A stretch of 8,033 bases of DNA from Bacillus sp. (in: firmicutes) (lineage in GTDB: Bacteria > Bacillota > Bacilli > Bacillales > Cytobacillaceae). A program made the translations under genes and the position numbers. Within the stretch, counting starts at the first letter, position 1. Each line of letters begins with the position of its first letter. The notes beneath the pieces are model-generated. The model worked only from the letters and a program-made list of their open reading frames with translations. It was not told where the DNA came from and did not search any database. Shown here in pieces: positions 1-5,712 of the stretch. The DNA is taken from positions 1-8,033 of the forward strand of contig DMSR01000396.1 in assembly GCA_003457145.1 (NCBI GenBank). Reading direction: 5' to 3'.

Positions 1-363
1 GATAAAATTCTGATCTGAGGCTAAATCTTCCGATATAACCATCACCTTCAGGAGATCATAAGAGATGATTTTCGAAGTTACGGCATTAGCTATATTTCGC
101 GAAGAAATAAAGTCATCGGCAATGACAGTAATAATTTCTTCAGGAGATTCACTGTTGCTGCTGCCTCCTGTTTGCTGTGACCCAACCTCCGGATTAGCAA
201 TCAAATAGGTGACCTTCACTTTTCCTTCTGCTTCATGTTCATCTAAGCCAATTGCAATGACATATGCCTTTTCGTCAATTTCATGTTGGTCCCAGCACCC
301 TGGCAAAACTGCAGTCATAACCACAAGCATAATCATTTTAATTAAAGTCTTTCGTTGTTTCAT
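1..363 (-). CDS. Spore germination lipoprotein, GerC (GerAC/GerBC/GerKC) family, C-terminal part outside window
   Basis: C subunit of a GerA-type germinant receptor, a lipoprotein expected on the outer face of the spore inner membrane. Only the first 121 codons are present; the family is usually about 370-400 residues, so roughly two thirds lie beyond base 1. The N-terminus is a lipoprotein signal: basic MKQRK, a hydrophobic stretch, then the lipobox LPGC with Cys23 as the lipidated residue (Pro at -2 is less common but tolerated). It is followed by WDQHEID and AYVIAIGLDE, the GCWDxxEI...A.V.AIG.D pattern typical of GerC proteins. ATG at 363 is preceded by a GGGGGG run (373-378, spacing 9). 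It overlaps the end of the B-subunit gene by 26 bp, which suggests translational coupling. The reading frame is intact to the window edge. Which receptor (GerA, GerB, GerK, Ynd type) it belongs to cannot be told from this fragment. Confidence 0.93.
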   Translation of the reverse strand, partial: MKQRKTLIKMIMLVVMTAVLPGCWDQHEIDEKAYVIAIGLDEHEAEGKVKVTYLIANPEVGSQQTGGSSNSESPEEIITVIADDFISSRNIANAVTSKIISYDLLKVMVISEDLASDQNFI

Positions 364-1447
364 TCTTAAAATCCCCCCGGATTTTTGCCAGAAACCACAT
401 AGTTAGCGGTAAAGTCATAAAAGCTGGAGTCAGAAGCCCCAGGATTATTTTCCTCATTGAATATAAAGTGATCGAAGGGTTTTCAGGTATGATTCCAATC
501 AGCAAGATGATTGCTGTTAATAAGGGAATAAGATATTCGAATTCTTTTATCTTTAAGATTCCTCCAAGCAATGTTGCGACAAGATACAAATAAAAGGAGA
601 ACCTTATAAACGTAGCAACCAGCCAAAAAGGGAAAAAGAAGGTTTCTACATTTGCCATGAAGCCAATGTGTATATAACGGATCATTTCGTGAAACGGGTA
701 ATTAAGCATTTCAGCAGTAGTATAATCAAATAACATCACAAATGCGACAAGTGGAATGCTAATTTCCAGAGTTACAATAAAAAGCGATAGAAACGTTCCC
801 TTTTTCAAGTCTTTGAATGATGTGACAAGCGGAGCAATCAAACCCAGAAAAAGAAAATCAGCATATATGGAAACGTACTTTGCTGACGTTTTAGCCGTTT
901 CAAGCAATCCCTCACCCCATATAGGAAAGATGTAACCTTTGTTTCCTTCCATGAAAGTGAAGATGATTGCTATAAGCAATGTAACTTTGATATAGGGAAA
1001 CAGTAACCATGATGCCGAGCCGATTTGTTCGATTCCCCGTTTTGCACCATACCCGCAGACAAACATCAGAATAGCGTAAATGACAATCGTTGGTGTCATC
1101 GGAAAGTACATGGTATCGATAATGTCAACATACACACCTGAATCAATGATCACCGCTGCTGTTCCGCCAATTAAAAGAATGATTGAAATGAAATTCCCTA
1201 GTATTTTTCCAAACAAATGAATGATAACCTCATGCAGATTCTTTTCCTTATGTACAGAGAAAACCCTGAGAAGTGCAATAATCGGAATCAAGGACAAGAT
1301 TGCGATTAAGATGACAGAGATCCAGCCGGCATTTCTTGAAGTTTCAAAAATAATAGAAGGGGTATCGTCACTAAGCTTGGCACCAACAGAAAGAGAGATT
1401 AGCGCTACGTATTCTTTTATTCCTATTTTCCCCTTATTTTGTTTCAT
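338..1447 (-). CDS. Spore germination protein, GerAB/GerBB/GerKB family (B subunit, transporter-like)
   Basis: B subunit of a GerA-type germinant receptor, an integral membrane protein of the APC transporter-like fold that binds the small-molecule germinant in characterised members. The 369-residue protein is hydrophobic throughout, with about ten membrane segments (roughly 12-25, 41-61, 85-104, 117-131, 145-165, 193-209, 217-240, 268-292, 303-320, 335-354), the normal length and layout for the family. The segment around 246-290 (EMLNYPFHEMIRYIHIGF, then VETFFFPFWLVATF) resembles the conserved amphipathic stretch of GerB subunits. The start is ambiguous: GTG at 1450 and ATG at 1447 are adjacent codons. 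The GGAG at 1456-1459 is 8 nt from the ATG and only 5 nt from the GTG, so ATG is chosen. It follows the A-subunit stop by 13 bp and overlaps the C-subunit start, so the three genes are one operon. Receptor specificity cannot be read from the sequence. Confidence 0.94.
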   Translation of the reverse strand: MKQNKGKIGIKEYVALISLSVGAKLSDDTPSIIFETSRNAGWISVILIAILSLIPIIALLRVFSVHKEKNLHEVIIHLFGKILGNFISIILLIGGTAAVIIDSGVYVDIIDTMYFPMTPTIVIYAILMFVCGYGAKRGIEQIGSASWLLFPYIKVTLLIAIIFTFMEGNKGYIFPIWGEGLLETAKTSAKYVSIYADFLFLGLIAPLVTSFKDLKKGTFLSLFIVTLEISIPLVAFVMLFDYTTAEMLNYPFHEMIRYIHIGFMANVETFFFPFWLVATFIRFSFYLYLVATLLGGILKIKEFEYLIPLLTAIILLIGIIPENPSITLYSMRKIILGLLTPAFMTLPLTMWFLAKIRGDFKNETTKDFN

Positions 1448-1460
1448 CACATAAACTCCA

Positions 1461-2993
1461 TCACTCTTTTTTTTGTAAGTCAGCCGGTTTTAAAAACCCG
1501 GGCCTAAACTTTTCATTCTTCGTAAGCCTGCGGAAAATCGTGTCATTTGATGATTTAAAATCGGGGGACATCGGGGCCAGATAAGGCACACCGAAAGATT
1601 TTAACGACACCATATAAAATAGACCGGCCACAAAAAATGCGGTCATGCCGTAAATGCCCATCATCGCCGCACTCAAAATAAAAAAGAAGCGTATCAGCCT
1701 TACTGCAAAATTCAAACTAATATCACTTACTGCAAATGAACTTAATCCGCTGAGTGCAACAACGATAATAACAATCGGGCTGATTATATTAGCCTCAACT
1801 GCTGCCTGTCCAAGGATTAGCGCCCCGACAATTCCTATAGTCGGGCCAATCGGACTTGGCACCCGAAGACCAGCCTCCCGGATCAGTTCAAAGGCAAATT
1901 CCATGATCAAAATCTCAATAACCGCTGGAAAAGGAACCTTCTCCCTCGTTGAAGCAATCGCAAGCAATAAATCTGCAGGTACCATTTCTGCATGATACGC
2001 TGTGATTGCAATATAAATCGCAGAGGTGAATAAAGTAATGAATAAAGCAAACATTCTTAAAGCCCTAGTGAAATTCCCATAAAAGAATCTAAGATAATGA
2101 TCCTCGGGGCTGTGAAAAAACGACCAGAAGGTGGCCGGCAATATCAAGCAATCTGGAGAGTTCTCCATCAACAAGACGATATAGCCATCCTCCAAAAAAG
2201 AAGCTGCACGGTCTGGCCTTTCCGAAGAAAGTATACTCGGAAACAGGGAATAGCTGCGTTCCTCAATGTATTCCTCCAGCAACGATAAATTCTGAATTGC
2301 ATTCACTTCAATAGCGCCCAGCCTCTTCTTGATGTTGCTGACGAGCTTCTCATTTGCCAGTGATTTTATATAAAGAACATAGACTTCATTATGGGATCTA
2401 GACGCAACTTCAACAGATTCCACTATTAGATTCTCATTCTTTATCTTTTTTCTTAAAAGTGAAATATTAACAACGGCTTTTTCGTTAAAGGCTTCCTTCG
2501 GTCCCCTGATTAATATTTCTGATTCCGGCTTTTCAATAGGCCGGCTTTGGAAGTTCGGACAGTCCATCGCATAAGCAACTGAATCACCTTCCAAAATCAG
2601 GAGTGCATTTCCTTTATTGATGTTTTGGACGGCGTCCTTGAATATATATACCTCATGTACAGTTTGAATGGATACAATATCTTTTATTTGCTTGGTCTTG
2701 GAAGTATTTTCAGTTAATGGCTTTAAAATGTTCTCTTCAATTGTTTTTACGTCTGTAATGGTGCTTATGAACACGATGCATGCCTGCCTGTTCAGGCCCT
2801 CTATGGTTAATTCCCTTACCTTTACATCCTTGTTATCTGGGATGCTGAATAGATTTTTTATTATTTCCAGGTTGAATTGGAGGTCATTGCTGATTCCTTT
2901 ATTCTTTAAGTCCGTTTTTTCACCCGCTAATTCCCCATCTTTAGAAGGCTTTTTCTTTTGTTGTTTCGAAAGCATCGCCAATAAACTCTTCAT
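1461..2993 (-). CDS. Spore germination protein, GerAA/GerBA/GerKA family (A subunit)
   Basis: A subunit of a GerA-type germinant receptor, in the spore inner membrane and required for nutrient-triggered germination. At 510 residues it has the usual family length. Residues 1-35 are a Lys-rich tail. Residues 36-305 form the soluble N-terminal region, with family motifs IRGPKEAF (162-169), SSERPDRA (256-263) and LPATFWSFFHSPEDHY (285-300). The C-terminal half is the membrane domain, with segments near 312-332, 383-398, 404-422 and 433-463. It contains the conserved block REAGLRVPSPIGPTIGIVG (372-390), followed by GQAAVEANIISP. ATG at 2993 has an AGAAGG ribosome binding site 8 nt upstream. It is the first gene of the tricistron, 13 bp before the B subunit. 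SpoVAF shares this fold, but the downstream B and C subunits point to a germinant receptor. I found no convincing sigma-G promoter in the 136 bp between the upstream terminator and the start. Confidence 0.95.
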   Translation of the reverse strand: MKSLLAMLSKQQKKKPSKDGELAGEKTDLKNKGISNDLQFNLEIIKNLFSIPDNKDVKVRELTIEGLNRQACIVFISTITDVKTIEENILKPLTENTSKTKQIKDIVSIQTVHEVYIFKDAVQNINKGNALLILEGDSVAYAMDCPNFQSRPIEKPESEILIRGPKEAFNEKAVVNISLLRKKIKNENLIVESVEVASRSHNEVYVLYIKSLANEKLVSNIKKRLGAIEVNAIQNLSLLEEYIEERSYSLFPSILSSERPDRAASFLEDGYIVLLMENSPDCLILPATFWSFFHSPEDHYLRFFYGNFTRALRMFALFITLFTSAIYIAITAYHAEMVPADLLLAIASTREKVPFPAVIEILIMEFAFELIREAGLRVPSPIGPTIGIVGALILGQAAVEANIISPIVIIVVALSGLSSFAVSDISLNFAVRLIRFFFILSAAMMGIYGMTAFFVAGLFYMVSLKSFGVPYLAPMSPDFKSSNDTIFRRLTKNEKFRPGFLKPADLQKKE

Positions 2994-3128
2994 GAAATGA
3001 ACCTTCTCCCTGCCTGTTTGGAAACTTGAATATGCTTTTCCTTTCCTTACCTTTTGCTATTCTGCCAATTTTTATGAGCCTCACCAGCAGATTAACTATT
3101 GTTTTTGCTGTTCTTTAAGGAAAAAGGC

Positions 3129-3161
3129 AAAAAAAAGGCCCAGGATCATTTAACCCCGAGC
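3129..3161 (-). terminator. Intrinsic terminator of the DedA transcription unit
   Basis: Read on the minus strand, GCTCGGG (3161-3155) and CCTGGGC (3144-3138) form a 7-bp stem with two G-U pairs around a 10-nt loop, followed by C and eight U residues (3136-3129). It lies 30 bp after the DedA stop codon and well before the germination operon, so it separates the two minus-strand units and implies that the germination operon has its own promoter. Confidence 0.75.
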
Positions 3162-3191
3162 TAGTAACAAAGGAATCTGGGATTCCCTTTT

Positions 3192-3779
3192 TCATCCCTT
3201 TTTCTTTTTCGTCCATAGAAAATAAAAAGTACCACCGATCAATGCAGCGATGGCTGCCGGAATTATATATGGTCTGGCGGCATCCTTTATTCCCGTCCAA
3301 TTTTCACCAAGCACAAATCCCAGGTAGAGAAAGAACAGAGTCCAGGGGATGATTGCGGCAACCGTGTAAAGTGTGAATTTAATAAAAGGCATTCGCGCAA
3401 TTCCTGCGGGAATGGAGATCCCATGCCTGACAATGGGGATGAATCTTGCTGAAAAGATAACGCCCGAGCCATATTTCCTGAACCACTGTTCTGACAAGTC
3501 AATATGATTCGCACTAATCAAAAGGTACCTTCCATACCTATCCAGAATCGGCCGCCCGCCATAATAACCAAGCCAATATAAAAACAACTGTGCTGCTGTC
3601 CCGCCAATCGTACCTGCAATGACAGCACCGGCAAAACCGATCGTTCCCCGAGAAATCATGTACCCTCCATAGCCAAGTACAATTTCACTTGGAATGACTT
3701 CAACCATCAGTCCCAAAGCAATTCCCAGGTAACCAAGGCTTGATAGCCAGTCCAATAAATTTAAAATAAATGCCTCCAC
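3192..3779 (-). CDS. DedA-family integral membrane protein (SNARE-associated/VTT domain)
   Basis: A 195-residue polytopic membrane protein of the DedA superfamily; some members (for example B. subtilis UptA) recycle undecaprenyl phosphate or other lipids across the membrane. The substrate here is unknown. Visible hallmarks are VEVIPSEIVLGYGG (26-39, acidic residues E27 and E32 in the first re-entrant region), FSARFIPIVRHG (109-120) with the paired arginines R112 and R118 of the F.R..P..R motif, and AGIARMPFIKF (125-135). Membrane segments lie around 12-30, 47-70, 134-158 and 170-189, with a KKKK tail. The start is GTG at 3779, with GGAG at 3786-3789 (spacing 6) and a second GGAG at 3791-3794. 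It has its own terminator and is probably co-transcribed with the 31-codon ORF upstream. The start codon and codons 2-5 are complementary to the end of that ORF (see 3767-3860), so translational control is possible. Confidence 0.93.
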   Translation of the reverse strand: MEAFILNLLDWLSSLGYLGIALGLMVEVIPSEIVLGYGGYMISRGTIGFAGAVIAGTIGGTAAQLFLYWLGYYGGRPILDRYGRYLLISANHIDLSEQWFRKYGSGVIFSARFIPIVRHGISIPAGIARMPFIKFTLYTVAAIIPWTLFFLYLGFVLGENWTGIKDAARPYIIPAAIAALIGGTFYFLWTKKKKG

Positions 3780-3860
3780 GGATTACTCCACTCCAATCAT
3801 TTCCTGTATTCAATTTAATTAGCCTGTCTTTTTATCTTTATTTTTTTATGGAGGCATTTA
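3767..3860 (-). promoter_or_regulatory. 12-bp inverted repeat pairing the dedA start with the upstream small ORF
   Basis: On the minus-strand RNA, UAAAUGCCUCCA (3860-3849) is perfectly complementary to UGGAGGCAUUUA (3778-3767); a U-G pair (3848 with 3779) extends it to 13. The right arm covers the dedA start codon GUG and codons 2-5. The left arm is codons 25-28 of the small ORF, 8 nt before its stop codon. The 70-nt loop holds that stop and the dedA Shine-Dalgarno. A ribosome finishing the small ORF should cover part of the left arm and free the dedA start. The complementarity is seen directly; the regulatory role is inferred. Confidence 0.4.
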
Positions 3861-3933
3861 GTCTTTTTTTTTGATATTGGATTTTTGCGTCCGGCGCTTT
3901 CGGTTTTTCCACTTTAATAAATTGAAGATCCAT
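3838..3933 (-). CDS. Small basic protein of 31 residues, unrecognised, upstream of dedA
   Basis: I do not recognise this product. The peptide begins MDLQFIKVEKPKAPDAK and ends RLNASIKK. It has nine Lys/Arg and three acidic residues, no membrane segment and no Cys, so if made it should be a soluble, very basic, possibly nucleic-acid- or membrane-surface-binding peptide. Support for a gene: ATG at 3933 has GAGGAG at 3943-3948 (spacing 9), better than that of many genes here; it uses varied, non-homopolymeric codons in its first half; and it lies 58 bp upstream of dedA on the same strand. The frame is open upstream to a stop near 4003-4005, with ATGs at 3960 and 3957, but those lack a ribosome binding site. 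A 9-A run in the middle makes it prone to frameshift. It may instead serve as a leader peptide for dedA. No homology search was possible. Confidence 0.5.
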   Translation of the reverse strand: MDLQFIKVEKPKAPDAKIQYQKKRLNASIKK

Positions 3934-3980
3934 TAAAAAGTTCTCCTCAAAAAGCATCATTGGATAGGGTTTGAAGGCAG

Positions 3981-4010
3981 AAAGTATTGCTGCAAGAACA
4001 TTTTAATCAA
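3981..4010 (-). promoter_or_regulatory. Weak candidate promoter for the small ORF-dedA unit
   Basis: Minus strand TTGATT (4010-4005), 18-nt spacer, TACTTT (3986-3981). The -35 matches TTGACA at four positions and the -10 matches TATAAT at three. It would start RNA near 3974, about 40 nt before the small ORF. It was chosen because its position fits; the match itself is poor. Confidence 0.25.
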
Positions 4011-4030
4011 GAAAAAACATTCATTTAGTA

Positions 4031-4058
4031 TTTATCACCTGAAAGTGTGTTTTATAAT
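4031..4058 (+). promoter_or_regulatory. Candidate promoter of the K+ channel gene
   Basis: A perfect -10 TATAAT (4053-4058) follows TTTATC (4031-4036) at 16 nt; the -35 matches consensus at only three positions. It would give a leader of about 130 nt containing the mini-ORF at 4149-4178. No better plus-strand promoter was found before the gene. Confidence 0.35.
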
Positions 4059-4148
4059 CCGTCTAAAAATAGGGTTGTTCGCCGAAAATAGAAAGTATCA
4101 AATCTTTTTCCTGGATTTGTTTTTTGAATGTTAACAGAGGGAAAAGGA

Positions 4149-4178
4149 ATGAATATTTCATACATACCTAGACCTTAA
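4149..4178 (+). CDS. Possible 9-codon leader ORF before the K+ channel gene
   Basis: ATG at 4149 encodes MNISYIPRP and stops with TAA, 18 nt before the channel start. A GAGGG (4137-4141) 7 nt upstream makes a plausible ribosome binding site. An in-frame ATG at 4128 would give 16 codons but lacks a good site. It may be a translated leader that couples to, or tunes, the TTG-initiated channel gene; it may equally be chance, since nine open codons are easily random. Confidence 0.2.
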   Translation: MNISYIPRP

Positions 4179-4184
4179 AAGTTT

Positions 4185-4189
4185 GGAGG
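4185..4189 (+). promoter_or_regulatory. Ribosome binding site fixing the TTG start of the K+ channel gene
   Basis: GGAGG followed by a 7-nt spacer and TTG at 4197. The next in-frame ATG is codon 25, inside the first membrane helix, and the ATG at 4207 is out of frame, so this strong site decides for the TTG start. Confidence 0.8.
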
Positions 4190-4196
4190 AATTCAC

Positions 4197-5183
4197 TTGA
4201 CGAATCATGTATACATACGCTTTTTAAGGCTTCCAATATTAACAAGGATATTGTTTATTGCCGCTGGGATGATTTTTGTTTTTGGAACTGTAATCCATTA
4301 TATTGAACCAGAAAACTTCCCTACCGTTTTCGATGGGGTTTGGTGGGCAATCATTACAGCTTCGACAGTAGGCTACGGGGATTATGTGCCGCTTACGGTT
4401 CCAGGAAGAATTACTGCTATGATTCTTCTTTTAGCGGGAACCGGATTTCTTTCCTCCTATTTTATAACCCTGTCTGCAGCAACTGTTACTAAGCAAAATG
4501 AGTACCTTGAGGGTAAAGTAGGATTCAAAGGAGAAGGTCACGTCATTATTATCGGCTGGAATGAGCGCTCTAGAGCAATTATCCGATCTATTTCAGAAAC
4601 GAAACAGCCTATTCTTTTAATAGATGAATCATTAAAATCCAACCCTCTCAAATTTAACCATGTTCATTTTATCCGGGGGCGGGCGAACAGTGACGATACA
4701 TTGGTAAAGGCGAATATTGACCAAGCACAAAAAGTGATTATAACCTCGGATCAAAACCTGGATGAGCTACATGCAGACATGCATACTGTACTTACTCTTT
4801 TAGCGATAAAAGGCCTTAATCCTGAAATTTACTGTATAGCAGAAATGCTGACGGCGGAACAGAGCAAAAATGCAAAAAGGGCGGGAGCAGATGAGATCAT
4901 CCAGACTAATTCTTTAACAAGCGCCGTCATTTTAAACAGTATTTTTACCGAGGGTCATATTAACTCACTCCTTGATTTCCTTGGAGAATTGAATGGAAAG
5001 CACCTATCATATATTCCTGTACAAAAGGATACTGTTGGCAGGCGTTTCGACGAAGCTAGCGCTATCCTTTTATCTAAAAACATATTAATGATAGGAATAA
5101 AAAAGGGGGATGACGTCTTAGTCAATCCCACCAAGAATATTACCATTGAAGAAGAAGACCAACTGCTGGCAATAACTAACTAG
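4197..5183 (+). CDS. yugO: Two-TM potassium channel with cytoplasmic RCK domain (YugO-like)
   Basis: A K+ channel subunit that would assemble as a tetramer in the cell membrane with a gating ring of RCK domains. In B. subtilis, YugO releases K+ and carries electrical signals in biofilms. The 328 residues show TM1 (about 14-33), a pore helix, the selectivity filter TVGYGD (57-62), and TM2 (about 71-92). Next come an RCK-N domain from about 112 (GHVIIIGWNERSR, a variant of the GxGxxG nucleotide-binding turn, then LLIDES) and an RCK-C domain from about 250 to the end (VGRRFDEASAILL, GDDVLVNP, EEEDQLLAI). This is the MthK-like layout at full length. The TTG start is set by the GGAGG at 4185. It is transcribed divergently from dedA and ends 2 bp from the convergent yugN-like gene, with no terminator of its own. 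The symbol rests on filter, length and synteny with yugN-pgi. The ligand (nucleotide, Ca2+, c-di-AMP) cannot be told. Confidence 0.93.
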   Translation: MTNHVYIRFLRLPILTRILFIAAGMIFVFGTVIHYIEPENFPTVFDGVWWAIITASTVGYGDYVPLTVPGRITAMILLLAGTGFLSSYFITLSAATVTKQNEYLEGKVGFKGEGHVIIIGWNERSRAIIRSISETKQPILLIDESLKSNPLKFNHVHFIRGRANSDDTLVKANIDQAQKVIITSDQNLDELHADMHTVLTLLAIKGLNPEIYCIAEMLTAEQSKNAKRAGADEIIQTNSLTSAVILNSIFTEGHINSLLDFLGELNGKHLSYIPVQKDTVGRRFDEASAILLSKNILMIGIKKGDDVLVNPTKNITIEEEDQLLAITN

Positions 5184-5185
5184 CA

Positions 5186-5587
5186 CTATAATAGCGAAGA
5201 CTCCGCTTCCTTGACGAGCGATTTTCCGACTTCAATATATTTTTCCGGAAAACTGGCATCTTTATCTACGGGCTCCTGGAACTGGTTGAATGACGCACTC
5301 GCGTTCCTGATGAATGCATTGTCATCGAGTCCCCTCTGATATTTATGGGACAGGAGTAACGGGCGCTGCAATTGAACCGTGCAACCGGGCGAATCAAGCT
5401 GGCCATCAATCGTTCTAAAAGGCAGCCTTAAAAATTGATAGCCAACTTCATCATCAATTTTATAATCAAAGGCCCCATGGTCATAATCCCAATTCCCGCC
5501 AACCGAGTAGCCTAATGGCTTAAGTAATTGTTCAAGTTTATAAAGGTCAAAGTGTTTGCCTTCAAGTTCAGATGGGATTTCAATCAA
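5186..5587 (-). CDS. yugN: YugN-like family protein, function unknown
   Basis: A 133-residue soluble protein that I assign to the YugN-like family, found mainly in Bacillus relatives; no biochemical function is known to me. It has no signal peptide, membrane segment or obvious catalytic motif. Visible features are GGNWDYDHGAFDYKID (30-45), then VGYQFLRLPFR (48-58) and PGCTVQLQRPLLLSHKYQRG (68-87), with a charged helical C-terminus. It starts with TTG at 5587; AGGCGG (5596-5601) lies 8 nt upstream and no other in-frame start has a site. Its order yugO-yugN-pgi matches B. subtilis except that yugM is missing here. The gene appears monocistronic, with a candidate promoter at 5632-5660 just after the pgi terminator. 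Its stop is 2 bp from the stop of the opposing channel gene, so messages from the two genes probably overlap at their 3' ends. Confidence 0.85.
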   Translation of the reverse strand: MIEIPSELEGKHFDLYKLEQLLKPLGYSVGGNWDYDHGAFDYKIDDEVGYQFLRLPFRTIDGQLDSPGCTVQLQRPLLLSHKYQRGLDDNAFIRNASASFNQFQEPVDKDASFPEKYIEVGKSLVKEAESSLL

Positions 5588-5631
5588 TGATATTTCCGCC
5601 TTTCCATACGTTTTAGCTTAGTTTTAGCCAA

Positions 5632-5660
5632 AATATCATATTTGATGAGTTGAATGTAAA
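5632..5660 (-). promoter_or_regulatory. Candidate sigma-A promoter of the yugN-like gene
   Basis: Minus strand TTTACA (5660-5655, five of six), 17-nt spacer, GATATT (5637-5632, four of six). It would start RNA near 5625, giving a leader of about 38 nt. It begins 8 bp beyond the pgi terminator hairpin, as expected for independent transcription of yugN. Confidence 0.4.
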
Positions 5661-5668
5661 GGCATTAT

Positions 5669-5707
5669 AAAAGGAGTACACGCTGCACGTAAGCGTGTAC
5701 TCCTTTT
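5669..5707. terminator. Bidirectional intrinsic terminator downstream of pgi
   Basis: Arms 5669-5684 and 5692-5707 form a perfect 16-bp stem (core GGAGTACACGCT) around a 7-nt loop. On the minus strand it lies 5 bp after the pgi stop and ends in four U. On the plus strand it is followed by a longer U-rich tract (TTTTTT, then ATATTATTTT). It should therefore end pgi transcripts and also any plus-strand transcript that reads from the channel gene through yugN. Confidence 0.9.
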
Positions 5708-5712
5708 TTATA

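Larger units (their letters stand above)
3780..4196. other. Divergent 417-bp spacer between dedA and the K+ channel gene
   Basis: This spacer holds, on the minus strand, the dedA ribosome binding site, the 31-codon ORF (3838-3933) and a weak candidate promoter (3981-4010). On the plus strand it holds a good TATAAT (4053-4058), a mini-ORF (4149-4178) and the channel gene's ribosome binding site (4185-4189). I saw no homologue of the B. subtilis membrane protein Mistic (mstX), which sits next to yugO in that species, and no tRNA or recognised riboswitch. Confidence 0.6.

Noticed and set aside
3171..3193. Hairpin AAAGGGAATC / GATTCCTTT at the end of dedA
   Set aside because: One bulge, a 3-nt loop and no U-run after it; the better terminator lies just downstream at 3129-3161.
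3848..3874. Plus-strand ATG frame encoding MEAFSLFF, the same first four residues as DedA
   Set aside because: It is the mirror of the inverted repeat; it is preceded by a T run with no ribosome binding site and stops after eight codons.
4040..4063. ECF-sigma-like TGAAAG ... CGTC pair upstream of the K+ channel gene
   Set aside because: The spacer is 14 nt, about 2 nt shorter than expected for sigma-W or sigma-M type promoters, and the TATAAT in the same place is a simpler reading.
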